Shown here: positions 1 through 8,702 of the stretch, one piece after another | How the letters are laid out: the number at the start of each line of letters is the position of its first letter | How positions within the stretch are numbered: the first letter of the stretch is position 1 | From: Pontibacillus yanchengensis Y32 | GTDB lineage: Bacteria; Bacillota; Bacilli; Bacillales; BH030062 | Assembly (NCBI RefSeq): GCF_000770635.1 | Contig: NZ_AVBF01000005.1 | Coordinates: forward strand, 50,971 to 114,970 | Reading direction: 5' to 3' | DNA: 64,000 nt | Program-made: the position numbers and the translations under genes | The notes under the pieces: generated by a model | What the model was told of the DNA's origin: nothing | Database searches by the model: none | What the model saw: only the letters and a program-made list of their open reading frames with translations

Positions 1-1004
1 GTACGCAATGCTTTTGCTCCTTCTTTTGCTACTTCAGAATCCGTTTTACTTTCATCAGAAATACCAAAGACATTTACAGCTAATTGCTTCACACGGGTTG
101 GATCTTCTTCCAATACATGCTCCAACCAGTTCGGGAAGAGGATTGCTAATCCACCTCCATGAGGGATATCATATATGGCTGATAACGCATGTTCAATACC
201 GTGTGTTGCCCAATCCCCGCCATCAGTACCATTTGACAGAGTACCGTTAAAGGCAGTCGTACTTAAATACATCATCGTTTCTCTATATTCATAGGTTTGC
301 GGGTTTTCTACTAGCTTCGGCCCGTTTTGCAATGCCGTACGAAGAAGAGACTCAATAAACCCGTCAATCATCGGCGTGTTTTCTGTGCGATGGAAGTAAT
401 GCTCTAGCGCATGGGACATGCTATCGACAATCCCATACACGGTTTGGTCCATTGGTACAGATTTCGTGTTCGCCGGATCCAAGATTGAAAAAGTAGGGAA
501 GACATAAGGAGAGCCCCAACCTAACTTTTCATGGGTGTCCCAATTAGTAATAACTGATACCTGATTCATCTCTGATCCAGTAGCGGCCAACGTTAACACC
601 GTTCCAAGTGGTAAAGCGTCTTCTATCGGTGCCTGTTGGGTAATTAAGTCCCAAGGATCACCTTCATATTTTGCACCAACTGCAATGGCTTTTGTACAGT
701 CAATGACACTACCGCCACCAACCGCTAGAAGGAAGTCTATATTTTCTCTTTTACAAATGTCTACACCTTGTTTTACAGTCGCTAAACGAGGGTTGGGCTC
801 TACTCCTGAAAGTTCATAAACAGTTGCTTCTGCTTTTGCTAGCTGTTCCATTACATTATCGTAAACGCCATTTTTCTTGATGCTTCCGCCACCATAAACA
901 ACGAGAACGTTCAAGCCTTTTCGCCCAAGTTCTGAAGGGATTTGAGTGATTTGGTCTTTACCGAAAAATAAACGAGTTGGATTATACTGTAGAAACGTAT
1001 TCAT
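1..1004 (-). CDS. Iron-containing alcohol dehydrogenase (butanol dehydrogenase type), 3' end missing
   Basis: The protein begins [19 protein letters not shown] and carries the group III alcohol dehydrogenase pattern: a GGGS turn near residue 38 and GGGSVID near residue 97 for NAD(P)H, then [11 protein letters not shown] with metal-binding Asp/His and a second His motif in [10 protein letters not shown]. It should interconvert an aldehyde/ketone and alcohol in the cytoplasm. This matches the YugJ/YugK (NADH-dependent butanol dehydrogenase) group as I remember it. The start is supported by AGGAGT seven bases upstream. About 335 residues are present of a usual 385 or so; the C-terminus lies beyond the left edge. 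It stands alone, with HelD downstream of nothing shared in function. Confidence 0.9.
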   Translation of the reverse strand, partial: MNTFLQYNPTRLFFGKDQITQIPSELGRKGLNVLVVYGGGSIKKNGVYDNVMEQLAKAEATVYELSGVEPNPRLATVKQGVDICKRENIDFLLAVGGGSVIDCTKAIAVGAKYEGDPWDLITQQAPIEDALPLGTVLTLAATGSEMNQVSVITNWDTHEKLGWGSPYVFPTFSILDPANTKSVPMDQTVYGIVDSMSHALEHYFHRTENTPMIDGFIESLLRTALQNGPKLVENPQTYEYRETMMYLSTTAFNGTLSNGTDGGDWATHGIEHALSAIYDIPHGGGLAILFPNWLEHVLEEDPTRVKQLAVNVFGISDESKTDSEVAKEGAKALR

Positions 1005-1057
1005 GTCCTAATTCACTCCTGATTATAAAATCTTTCTAAACTCACCTTTTTCGATGA

Positions 1058-3391
1058 TTATTGCTTTAGTAATTCTTCTACAAATGTCTCAGGATGTACT
1101 TCTTCGATAAACGGACTTCTCTGCCCCAATGAAAGTAAATGTAACTCATGCATCGCTCTTGTGCATGCAGTATAAAACAAGTTGCGTTCGATTTCATCTT
1201 TGTATTGCTCTGCTGATGCATTAAAGATTACAACAGCATCAAATTCAATCCCTTTTGCTAAATAGGCAGGAATTACAATAAGTCCTTTCTCAAACGTGTA
1301 CGTATCCTTATCCATTAGTCTAACAGGTAGATTATTTTTTAGGGCCTCATATGCTTGGCGACTTTCTTCAGCCGTTTTACAGATAATCGCAATCGTTTCA
1401 TATGCTTTCTCTTGCAAGGAGTGAACCTTTTGCTCCACTGCTTCTATATGCTTCACCGCATCTTCTGCTTCAACAAGACTTGGACGCTCCCCCTCTCGAT
1501 TAAACGGTTCAATATCTTCGCCACCAGTAACAAGCCCTTTCGTAAATTCAATAATAGGCTTGGTGGAACGATAACTCCGTAACAGAGTAAGCTTTTCTAC
1601 TTCTCCTTCAGGGTGGAGCTCTTCTGATAAAGGCGTTGGCGCATTGACGTTATGCGCATAAATTGCTTGGTTATAGTCACCCAAAATCGTCATACGGCTA
1701 TATGGGAAAAGTTTCTTCAGAAATTCAAACTGGAACGGAGAATAATCCTGAGCTTCATCGATAAATAGATAACGAATTTTCGTGTATACGTTTGTTCCTT
1801 TCAGCTGATCTTCCAGGTAGAGAAACGGCGTAACGTCTTCATGTGGGAGATGCTTTTCATTTAATGAGGCCAATGTTTGTTGAACCATTTCCTCCCATTG
1901 TGCTGGTTTATTATGTGGTTCTATGGAAAACAGACCTTTATAAACAGCGGTCATGTTTAGAAATTCAAGATTCTTGATTTTATTTTTGATCGGCTTGATA
2001 TACTTGCGCACAACAGCCTTTGATAACATTTGTTGTTCTAATTGAAAATCATCAAAGTTATCCTGATTACCTCGATTTCCTTTTTGCGTTTTGTGATAAA
2101 TCCGCAAGTATTCTTCTTTACTTAAATGCTGAATCTCATCCTCAACCCATGCTTTTTTCCGTTCTGCTTGCTCAAAGGCACTAACTTGTTCCAAAAGCCA
2201 GTCTGACAGCATTTGCATTGCATTTGGAGTAGAAATAGCTGCATCTAGGTTATAGAAATAATCAGCCATCTGTTGCTTGGTGACAATAGTTTGATCTCTA
2301 AATTTCACATTTTTAAAGATCAACCCTTGCTTTGTTAACTGCTCCATATACTGGTCCACAACTGCTTTAAAATCTAAACCAGCTTTGTATTGGATATTAT
2401 TTAATCGAACAAGGTATTCCTTGTCTTTTTGAGAGGTTAGAAGATGTTCTAATTGCTCATATGCATCTTCGTAGCTCACACGTCCCTCTAGGCGTTTGTC
2501 GATGTACTCTAAAAAGGTCGTTTGATCCATATTTTCCTCTCCGAGTTCAGGAAGAACGTTCGCAACATAGCTGTTAAACATTGGATTTGGCGAGAAAAGC
2601 ATGATTTGGTCCGCCTGAATACTGCCACGGTATCGATACATTAAGTAAGCCACACGTTGTAATGCTGCTGAGGTCTTGCCGCTACCCGCTACACCTTGAA
2701 CCAATAAGTATTTCTTTTTATCATAACGAATGATTTCATTCTGTTCTTTTTGAATGGTTGCAACAATGCTTTTCATTTGTGTATTCGCGTTGTTACCAAG
2801 CACCTCTTGAAGCAATTCATCCCAAATCGTAACGCCTGTATCAAATAAACCTTTGATTTCTCCGTTACGAATGATAAATTGACGCTTCAACGTCATTTCC
2901 CCTTCTATTTCTCCCTCAGGCGTTTCGTAGGCTGCCGGACCTGGTGAATAATCATAATAAAGACTCGATATAGGAGCTCGCCAATCATAGACAAGAAAAT
3001 CCTCATCCTGTTTATCCATCAAGGACGCGACCCCAATATACACTTCTTCAGCCTCCTGTTCTCCTTCTTCAACAAAATCCACTCGCCCAAAGTAAGGAGA
3101 GTTTTTCAGCCGGTGTAATGTTTTCAACTGGTCATAGAATTGTTTATGGCTACGCTCTCGTTCCCCTAGTAGTTCTGCTTGCTGACGAATACTACTATAC
3201 GTTTCCATCACGTCATCAGGCTCATCCATGTTGACTGTGACATCTTCAAAAAAGTCTTCACGAAGACCAATAACCTCACCTTTCACGCCGCCAACTTTCT
3301 CCCGAAGCTGTTCTTCCTTTTCGTTTATTTCTTCAACAACACGATCTACACGTTGCTGTTCAACCTGCCAATCTTCATGTTTCTCAGACAT
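1058..3391 (-). CDS. helD: HelD-type UvrD/Rep-like ATPase (RNA polymerase recycling factor)
   Basis: A 777-residue superfamily 1 ATPase, close to the 774 residues of Bacillus subtilis HelD. It has a charged coiled-coil N-terminus (about 1-90), a Q-motif (IQKEQNEIIR) near 213, Walker A GVAGSGKTS near 235, and a Walker B-type LFIDEAQD near 545. A late LLRSYRST and C-terminal TACTRAMHELHLL complete the 1A/2A pattern. HelD inserts arms into RNA polymerase channels and uses ATP to release stalled complexes from nucleic acid. The N-terminal coiled coil separates it from true UvrD/PcrA helicases. The start has GGGGAGAGTGA upstream. Monocistronic; the upstream intergenic region holds a candidate small RNA on the other strand. 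Confidence 0.93.
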   Translation of the reverse strand: MSEKHEDWQVEQQRVDRVVEEINEKEEQLREKVGGVKGEVIGLREDFFEDVTVNMDEPDDVMETYSSIRQQAELLGERERSHKQFYDQLKTLHRLKNSPYFGRVDFVEEGEQEAEEVYIGVASLMDKQDEDFLVYDWRAPISSLYYDYSPGPAAYETPEGEIEGEMTLKRQFIIRNGEIKGLFDTGVTIWDELLQEVLGNNANTQMKSIVATIQKEQNEIIRYDKKKYLLVQGVAGSGKTSAALQRVAYLMYRYRGSIQADQIMLFSPNPMFNSYVANVLPELGEENMDQTTFLEYIDKRLEGRVSYEDAYEQLEHLLTSQKDKEYLVRLNNIQYKAGLDFKAVVDQYMEQLTKQGLIFKNVKFRDQTIVTKQQMADYFYNLDAAISTPNAMQMLSDWLLEQVSAFEQAERKKAWVEDEIQHLSKEEYLRIYHKTQKGNRGNQDNFDDFQLEQQMLSKAVVRKYIKPIKNKIKNLEFLNMTAVYKGLFSIEPHNKPAQWEEMVQQTLASLNEKHLPHEDVTPFLYLEDQLKGTNVYTKIRYLFIDEAQDYSPFQFEFLKKLFPYSRMTILGDYNQAIYAHNVNAPTPLSEELHPEGEVEKLTLLRSYRSTKPIIEFTKGLVTGGEDIEPFNREGERPSLVEAEDAVKHIEAVEQKVHSLQEKAYETIAIICKTAEESRQAYEALKNNLPVRLMDKDTYTFEKGLIVIPAYLAKGIEFDAVVIFNASAEQYKDEIERNLFYTACTRAMHELHLLSLGQRSPFIEEVHPETFVEELLKQ

Positions 3392-3427
3392 ACTATCACT
3401 CTCCCCTACTCAACATAATCAAATGGT

Positions 3428-3456
3428 TTGACATTTCGTTTTTATTCATGTAAAAT
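3428..3456 (+). promoter_or_regulatory. Strong sigma-A promoter in front of the candidate small RNA
   Basis: TTGACA at 3428-3433 is a perfect -35, followed by exactly 17 bases and TAAAAT at 3451-3456. No coding region follows before the terminator at 3553-3579. Confidence 0.6.
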
Positions 3457-3462
3457 TATAAT

Positions 3463-3579
3463 TGGATAAATGTAATTGCACATCATTTTTAATGTGTGCA
3501 TGGATTTTTATCATAGCATGGTTTTTACATATTCACAACTTTTATCAGTCAAGGTGCCGATGTCTCGGCACCTTTTTTT
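3463..3579 (+). ncRNA. Candidate small RNA of about 115 nt
   Basis: A near-consensus promoter (3428-3456) and a perfect Rho-independent terminator (3553-3579) bracket roughly 115 bases with no credible reading frame or ribosome site. The 5' part can fold a hairpin (GCACAT about 3478 with ATGTGTGC about 3493-3500). The remaining middle is AU-rich and single stranded, typical of a trans-acting small RNA or a short regulatory leader. It is divergent from helD, whose start lies 36 bases upstream of the -35. Not matched to a known RNA family by eye. Confidence 0.5.
3553..3579 (+). terminator. Rho-independent terminator of the candidate small RNA
   Basis: GGTGCCGA, loop TGTC, TCGGCACC, then seven T. 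The T-run is only on the + strand, and no + strand coding gene lies upstream of it. Confidence 0.85.
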
Positions 3580-3593
3580 ATGTTTTTATCTAT

Positions 3594-3609
3594 ACGTGTT
3601 ATAACACGT
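3594..3609. promoter_or_regulatory. Perfect 16-bp palindrome upstream of sspH
   Basis: ACGTGTTATAACACGT reads the same on both strands and is a plausible dimeric repressor site. It lies about 140 bases before the sspH start. The regulator is unknown. Confidence 0.35.
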
Positions 3610-3749
3610 TTTAAGCTTCTCTACACTCGTAGTAGAGCTCACCCTATTATTCTGATACCAAGCTGCAATTATCCCCCGTTTTTTGCTCGAATAGTTTCAC
3701 TCTATATTACGAAAACTAACCTTGATCTTATCACAAGGAGGAGAATGAT

Positions 3750-3935
3750 ATGAACCGACAACGCGCGAGAGAAATTTCTGAGTCCCCGGTCATGGCGAAT
3801 GTTTCTTATAACGGAACTCCCATCTACATTCAACACGTAGACGATCAAAAAGAGACCGCCCGTATCTTCCCACTAGACTTTCCAGATCAAGAGCAAGAGG
3901 TGTCTCTGAACAGCTTGAGAGAAGATTATCATTAA
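3750..3935 (+). CDS. sspH: Small acid-soluble spore protein, H type
   Basis: A 61-residue protein starting MNRQRAREISESPVMANVSY, with IQHVD and ETARI in the middle and a SLRED tail. This is the conserved layout of SspH (about 59 residues in B. subtilis), a minor spore-core protein made under forespore control. An AAGGAGG site precedes the ATG by about seven bases. It is followed by its own terminator at 3987-4017. It confirms a spore-forming host. Confidence 0.9.
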   Translation: MNRQRAREISESPVMANVSYNGTPIYIQHVDDQKETARIFPLDFPDQEQEVSLNSLREDYH

Positions 3936-3941
3936 CGCGAG

Positions 3942-3964
3942 AAAAGCCCTGGAGCTATAGACAT
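3942..3964 (+). repeat. Decayed minimal copy of the GCGC...GGAGCTGGAC interspersed repeat
   Basis: AAAAGCCCTGGAGCTATAGACAT matches the terminal AAAAGCGCTGGAGCTGGACAT of the other copies with three differences or small insertions. Confidence 0.4.
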
Positions 3965-3986
3965 TTTCTGAAAAACTTAAACCCTT

Positions 3987-4017
3987 AAGCCTTCCCTTAA
4001 AAGGGGAGGCTTTTTTT
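3987..4017 (+). terminator. Terminator of sspH
   Basis: AAGCCTTCCC, loop TTAA, AAGGGGAGGCTT followed by a run of T. It faces the convergent ABC transporter gene that ends at 4031. Confidence 0.85.
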
Positions 4018-4030
4018 GGACTTCATACTA

Positions 4031-5830
4031 CTACGCCTTAGAAAGTTGCTGCTGCATAAACGACGCATACATTCCATTTTGTCTTAGCAATGTTCCATGG
4101 GTTCCTTTTTCAACAATCTTCCCTTCATCCAATACAATGATTTGATCGGCGTTTTGGATAGTGTTCAAACGGTGAGCAATGACAAAGCTAGTGCGCCCTT
4201 CCATCAATGTGGAAAGAGCTTCGTTTATTTTTACTTCTGTAATCGTATCTATGCTGCTCGTTGCTTCGTCTAGAATTAGTAATTGTGGATCTGCTAACAT
4301 TGCCCGGGCAATAGATAATAATTGGCGCTGTCCATGGCTAATTCGTTGCCCATCAGATTGAAGCATGGTCTCATAGCCTTCTGGTAAAGACTCGATAAAT
4401 CGGTGGGCATTCGCTTTTTTAGCGGCTTCCATTACTTCTTCATCCGTGGCATCCAATCGCCCATAGCGTATGTTTTCCCTTATGGTTGCTTCAAATAGAA
4501 AAGAGTCCTGTAATACCATTCCTAGATTATTGCGTAAGCTCTTACGACTAATGGATGAGAGCGATTTGCCATCTACATAGATTTCCCCTTCATTGGGGGT
4601 ATAGAACCGAGACAAAAGCGATATAATCGTCGTTTTCCCTGCACCTGTTGGACCCACCAAAGCAACCGTTTCCCCTGGTTTCACATCAAAATGAATATTC
4701 TCAAGTGTGGGCTGCTCTTTTTCATAGGCAAATGATACGTTCCGGAACTGTACCTTCCCCTCAATAGCGGTGACGTGTTCTACATCCTTTTCATCTTCCG
4801 TTTCACTCGGTTCATCCATGATGTGAAAGACACGTTCCGCTCCAGCAACAGCTGATAATATAACATTAAATTGGTTCGCTAGATCATTTAATGGCCGTGT
4901 GAACTGACGTGAATACGTAGTAAAGGTAACAATGACCCCAATGGAAATCCACCCATTTAGTGCAAACAGTCCACCTAACCCTACAATTAGAGCAAAACTT
5001 AAGTTATTGAGCAGATTAAGTAGCTTTGGGATAAACCCTGTATAGGTTTGCGCCCAATAACTAGCATTTCGGTACGCTTCATTTTTATGCTTGAATTGTT
5101 CCATCACTTGGGCCTCTCGTGAATAGAGAGTGATGATGTGATGACCTGTTAAGGATTCTTCAATATATCCGTTCATATCTCCAAGATGACGCTGCTGTTC
5201 CTTGAAGTAAACACCCGTGCGACTGGTAATCCACTTCATACCGTAAAACAATATCGGAACAATGACTAAGGTTACGATCGTTAACAAAGGGCTCAGCCAG
5301 ATCATCATCCCAAGTGTCCCTATTAACGTTAAGATACTGGTAGAGAATTGAATGACGGATGAATTCAACGTTCTGCTTATATTCTCCATATCATTGGTTG
5401 CACGACTCATTAATTCTCCATGCTGTTTCGTCTGGAAGAACGACATCCCCATTTTGTGAAAGTGTTCAAATAGATCGTTCCGCATCGTATAAATGGTATT
5501 CTGAGCAACACCAATCATAAAAAACTGTTGCAACAACACTGCCCCGTATTGAAAAACATACACACAAGCAAGTAGAACTAACATCCAAACAAGCGTGGAA
5601 ACCTCTACCTTGGCAATTATTTTATCCACCGTAACCCCTAATAAATAAGGACCCAATAACGACAGAATGGAGCTAATGAGGACCATAGCTAAAACAAGTG
5701 TGATCCTGCCTTTTTCCACCATCATATATCGCCAAATTCGTATAAGTGTCCTCTTCATATGCTCAATTTTTGGTGGTTTTGTAGGAATCCCACGACGTTG
5801 ATGTGGGTGGCTTCGATTAGATTGACTCAT
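4031..5830 (-). CDS. Heterodimeric ABC exporter, second half-transporter (canonical catalytic NBD)
   Basis: A 599-residue half-transporter: six membrane helices (about 40-330) then an ABC domain. Walker A is GPTGAGKTT, the Walker B end is LILDEATSSID with catalytic Glu, and the H-loop is VIAHRLN. The signature is degenerate (ISHGQ in place of LSGGQ). That is expected of the partner whose signature faces the non-hydrolysing site. The ATG at 5830 is chosen because AGGAGG sits seven bases upstream. It overlaps the end of the preceding half-transporter by 14 bases, so the two are translationally coupled. Similar pairs in B. subtilis are YfiB/YfiC and YheI/YheH (BmrCD), which export drugs; I cannot tell which is nearer. 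Confidence 0.88.
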   Translation of the reverse strand: MSQSNRSHPHQRRGIPTKPPKIEHMKRTLIRIWRYMMVEKGRITLVLAMVLISSILSLLGPYLLGVTVDKIIAKVEVSTLVWMLVLLACVYVFQYGAVLLQQFFMIGVAQNTIYTMRNDLFEHFHKMGMSFFQTKQHGELMSRATNDMENISRTLNSSVIQFSTSILTLIGTLGMMIWLSPLLTIVTLVIVPILFYGMKWITSRTGVYFKEQQRHLGDMNGYIEESLTGHHIITLYSREAQVMEQFKHKNEAYRNASYWAQTYTGFIPKLLNLLNNLSFALIVGLGGLFALNGWISIGVIVTFTTYSRQFTRPLNDLANQFNVILSAVAGAERVFHIMDEPSETEDEKDVEHVTAIEGKVQFRNVSFAYEKEQPTLENIHFDVKPGETVALVGPTGAGKTTIISLLSRFYTPNEGEIYVDGKSLSSISRKSLRNNLGMVLQDSFLFEATIRENIRYGRLDATDEEVMEAAKKANAHRFIESLPEGYETMLQSDGQRISHGQRQLLSIARAMLADPQLLILDEATSSIDTITEVKINEALSTLMEGRTSFVIAHRLNTIQNADQIIVLDEGKIVEKGTHGTLLRQNGMYASFMQQQLSKA

Positions 5831-7547
5831 CCAATACCTCCTCACGCTGCACTTGTGACTGAAAGATATTTTTGTAAGCTTCACTATCCTTCATAAGCTC
5901 ACTGTGCTCTCCTTTCGCAATGAGCTCCCCATCTTGAAGTAACAAGATTTGATCGGCAGCTTGGACAGAGCTAATTTTCTGAGCCACGATAAATGTAGTG
6001 CATGATAAATGTTCTAAAGTCTGTAACACACTTGCTTCTGTTTGTGCATCAAGGGCACTCGTACTGTCATCTAACATTAAAATAGCCGGACGCTTAATCA
6101 TGGCGCGGGCCAATGAGAGACGTTGTTTTTGTCCACCAGATAGATTTACTCCCTTTTGCCCTAAGTGCGTTTCATATTGGCTAGGTAAGGACATGATGAA
6201 GTCGTGGATATGCGCGTCTTTCGCTGCCTGTTTCACCTGTTCCATACCTGCTTGTTCGTCCCCCCACTTTATATTGTCCGCAATCGTACCAGAAAAGAGG
6301 TGCGCTTCCTGTGTGACGAATCCAATTTCTCTTCGGAGGGATTGAACATCATGAGTATGGATATCTTTTTGATCAATGCATATTTGTCCCTTTGTAGGTG
6401 AATACAGTCTTGGAAGCAATTGTAATAAGGACGTCTTGCCTGAACCTGTTTCACCTAGGATTCCTATTGTTTCTCCTGCCCTTACAGAAAACGTTAGATG
6501 TTTGATCACATCAACATCCATACCTGGGTAGCGAAAGGATACATCTTCAAAGGAAACATCACCGTTAATGGTGTTCGCCTCGCCTTTTGTATTCACTTCT
6601 TCACCTGCATCTTTATGCAACACTTCCGCAATTCTGGTAGTCGATGCTCTTCCTCTTGAGAACACCATCAACAAAAACGAAAAAGTAGAAAAAGAGAACA
6701 TAATTCGAGTGCCATAATTCAGAACAGCCACAACTTGACCAGCTTGGGCACCTCCTACTCGTAAATCGGCTGCACCGTACCAAAGGACAACAACTAAAAC
6801 GATGTTCATAGCAAGCATTACAGCTGGCATCGTCAACTCTAATAATCGAAGTGCTTTTTTGTTCTCATCCATAAGGGGGCGATTAACATCATCGAATCGG
6901 TGCTGTTCATATTCACCACGATCAAATGCTTTAATCAGCCTCATATTGACTAAATTCTCCCGAATCACCCGGTTCACTGCATCCAACCTATTTTGAACTA
7001 ACCTGAATAAACGAACCCCTTTTCCCATCATCCAAAGCATAAACAAAAACAGAAATGGCACTGCCAGTAACAAAATACTAGCTAGACCAGCATGGACGGT
7101 GAATGCGAGTATAAGACCTCCGATAATAAATAACGGTGCACGGAGCATGATCCGCATGGCCATAAACAAAAAGGATTGAACCTGGGTAACGTCATTCGTC
7201 ATCCTCGTTATGAGAGAAGAGGTAGCAAAGCGCTGAAATTGATCTGCTGTAAAGGACTGGATCCTTGTAAACAGGTCACGTCGAACATCATGCCCTACCC
7301 CCTGACTGACATTTGCCGCAAAAAAGGAGTTCGTTATACCAGATGCGAATGCAAGCAAGGATAAAAAGAGTAGTAAACCTCCCCATACCATAATTGCTTC
7401 CATGTCCTGCTCCACTACGCCCTGATCAATGATAATCCCCATGAGCATCGGTTGAAGCAACTCAACTGTTAATTCAACTCCCATAAGCAACAAAGCTATA
7501 ATAGCCGATTTCTTATATGTAAGCACATACCTAAGAACAGTCTTCAT
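5817..7547 (-). CDS. Heterodimeric ABC exporter, first half-transporter (degenerate NBD)
   Basis: A 576-residue half-transporter with six predicted membrane helices and an ABC domain: Walker A GETGSGKTS and an intact signature LSGGQKQR. The Walker B ends LDDSTSALD (Asp for the catalytic Glu), and the H-loop His is replaced by Gln (VAQKISS). These changes mark the degenerate site of heterodimeric exporters of the LmrCD/BmrCD type. The ATG at 7547 (MKTVLRYVLTYKK) is preferred to an upstream TTG because family members start there; a weak GGATGG lies upstream. The promoter region has been invaded by an interspersed repeat (7581-7782). Confidence 0.87.
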   Translation of the reverse strand: MKTVLRYVLTYKKSAIIALLLMGVELTVELLQPMLMGIIIDQGVVEQDMEAIMVWGGLLLFLSLLAFASGITNSFFAANVSQGVGHDVRRDLFTRIQSFTADQFQRFATSSLITRMTNDVTQVQSFLFMAMRIMLRAPLFIIGGLILAFTVHAGLASILLLAVPFLFLFMLWMMGKGVRLFRLVQNRLDAVNRVIRENLVNMRLIKAFDRGEYEQHRFDDVNRPLMDENKKALRLLELTMPAVMLAMNIVLVVVLWYGAADLRVGGAQAGQVVAVLNYGTRIMFSFSTFSFLLMVFSRGRASTTRIAEVLHKDAGEEVNTKGEANTINGDVSFEDVSFRYPGMDVDVIKHLTFSVRAGETIGILGETGSGKTSLLQLLPRLYSPTKGQICIDQKDIHTHDVQSLRREIGFVTQEAHLFSGTIADNIKWGDEQAGMEQVKQAAKDAHIHDFIMSLPSQYETHLGQKGVNLSGGQKQRLSLARAMIKRPAILMLDDSTSALDAQTEASVLQTLEHLSCTTFIVAQKISSVQAADQILLLQDGELIAKGEHSELMKDSEAYKNIFQSQVQREEVLDESI

Positions 7548-7580
7548 CGTAAAACCATCCAATCTATTGGGAAAATAAGA

Positions 7581-7782
7581 AAAGAGCAAGCGCCCGGTTA
7601 GCGACGTACAAACTGCTGCCCCAATGAGGTTCGATTAGGACCGCTGCCTCACGCAGCAACATCGAACCAACCCACGTCGTGTGGGCCGAAAGGAAACACG
7701 GAGAGCGCAAGCGAACCGATGTTGACTTATCGTAAGGAGGAGCAGGAAGTTTGCTAGTCGTTGGGCGCTGGAGCTAGACACA
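7581..7782 (+). repeat. Interspersed modular repeat, full-length copy with an inverted internal module
   Basis: It begins AGCGCCCGGTTAGCGACGTA-like and ends CGTTGGGCGCTGGAGCTAGAC as in the copies at 18616 and 21963. The central module (about 7633-7691) reads as the reverse complement of the same module in those copies: ATCGAACCAACCCACGTCGT here and ACGACGTGGGTTGGTTCGAT there. It lies in the upstream region of the ABC exporter genes. Confidence 0.75.
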
Positions 7783-7815
7783 TAAACGCCAGAAACTTAT
7801 ACTTTCTTCACTTGT

Positions 7816-7862
7816 AAAAAAAGAACCTCACGCCTGGAGTTGATTCTTAAGCTTTGAGGTTC
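7816..7862 (-). terminator. Terminator of the channel-like gene
   Basis: GAACCTCA and TGAGGTTC pair across a 24-base loop. The T-run is on the minus strand, just downstream of the gene ending at 7920. Confidence 0.65.
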
Positions 7863-7919
7863 CCCTGAAAACAGCTATTCAACGAACAGCTTACTTCTAT
7901 GCTTATGAATGATAGAACC

Positions 7920-8531
7920 TTATGATTCAAACGTATTTTTCACTTTATTATAAATTGGTTCCGCTTGACTAAACAGCCATTGAAGCGCGAGGCCATGAAG
8001 GATAACGCCTATGACAGACGTAACCACAAACATCCATAACGTAGCGGATGCATGTACTTCAATCGCTCGATGCCCAAAGAACAATAAATGTTGAAACACA
8101 AGGCTAAAGGACATCCATAAAGAGGTGATATTCTCTTCAATCCACCATAAAATGAGGGATTGAAGAGCTAACACTCCAAACAACCCACCAAAGATGTATA
8201 GCTTCGATTGGTACGTCAGCTTTTGCACAAAGGGCTGTATATAATATTTTGTAATCGTTTTTATTCTAAATAAATAAATGATGCGTACTATACGGGCCAT
8301 CTGGAAAAATTGATCGAGTGGAATGACAGCTATAACAAGAAACGGATTTTTCTTTAGAAACGTCCATCGTTCTTCTGCTTTCCATAATCGAACCACAAAA
8401 TCTATAAAAAAGACAAACCAGATGAATCGGTTAATAAACGTATTATAAGCTTGTTCAGTCCATAGTGTGACAATGGTAATCATGACCAAGATAATCATAA
8501 TACCTTCGTATATCCGCTTAAAAATCTTCAT
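7920..8531 (-). CDS. Voltage-sensor-like membrane protein of the ion-channel superfamily
   Basis: A 203-residue integral membrane protein of about six helices. Residues about 78-93 (ARIVRIIYLFRIKT) place Arg/Lys every third position, the hallmark of an S4 voltage sensor, preceded by S1-S3-like helices with acidic residues (FFIDFVVRLWK). The region where a potassium channel would have TxGYG (about 135-160, FQHLLFFGHRAIEV) contains no such filter. It may be a voltage-sensor protein, a proton or other cation pathway, or a decayed channel. The start has GGTGAGGA just upstream. Single gene with its own terminator. Confidence 0.6.
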   Translation of the reverse strand: MKIFKRIYEGIMIILVMITIVTLWTEQAYNTFINRFIWFVFFIDFVVRLWKAEERWTFLKKNPFLVIAVIPLDQFFQMARIVRIIYLFRIKTITKYYIQPFVQKLTYQSKLYIFGGLFGVLALQSLILWWIEENITSLWMSFSLVFQHLLFFGHRAIEVHASATLWMFVVTSVIGVILHGLALQWLFSQAEPIYNKVKNTFES

Positions 8532-8702
8532 TCCTCACCCTCCCACGAGGAGCGTTACGTCTTAACTATTTCCATTATATCATCATTCAAAGGGCTTGAA
8601 TGTTCTCAAGTCACATCCTTGTTAAACATTAGGGAACATATGTTATAGTTTTTCGGGTATCGAAATATATGCAGAATCCAAACCTCATGAAGGAGGAACA
8701 TG

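Noticed and set aside
7548..7589. TTG start adding 14 residues to the first ABC half-transporter
   Set aside because: It reaches into the interspersed repeat and lacks a ribosome site; MKTVLRY is the usual family start.
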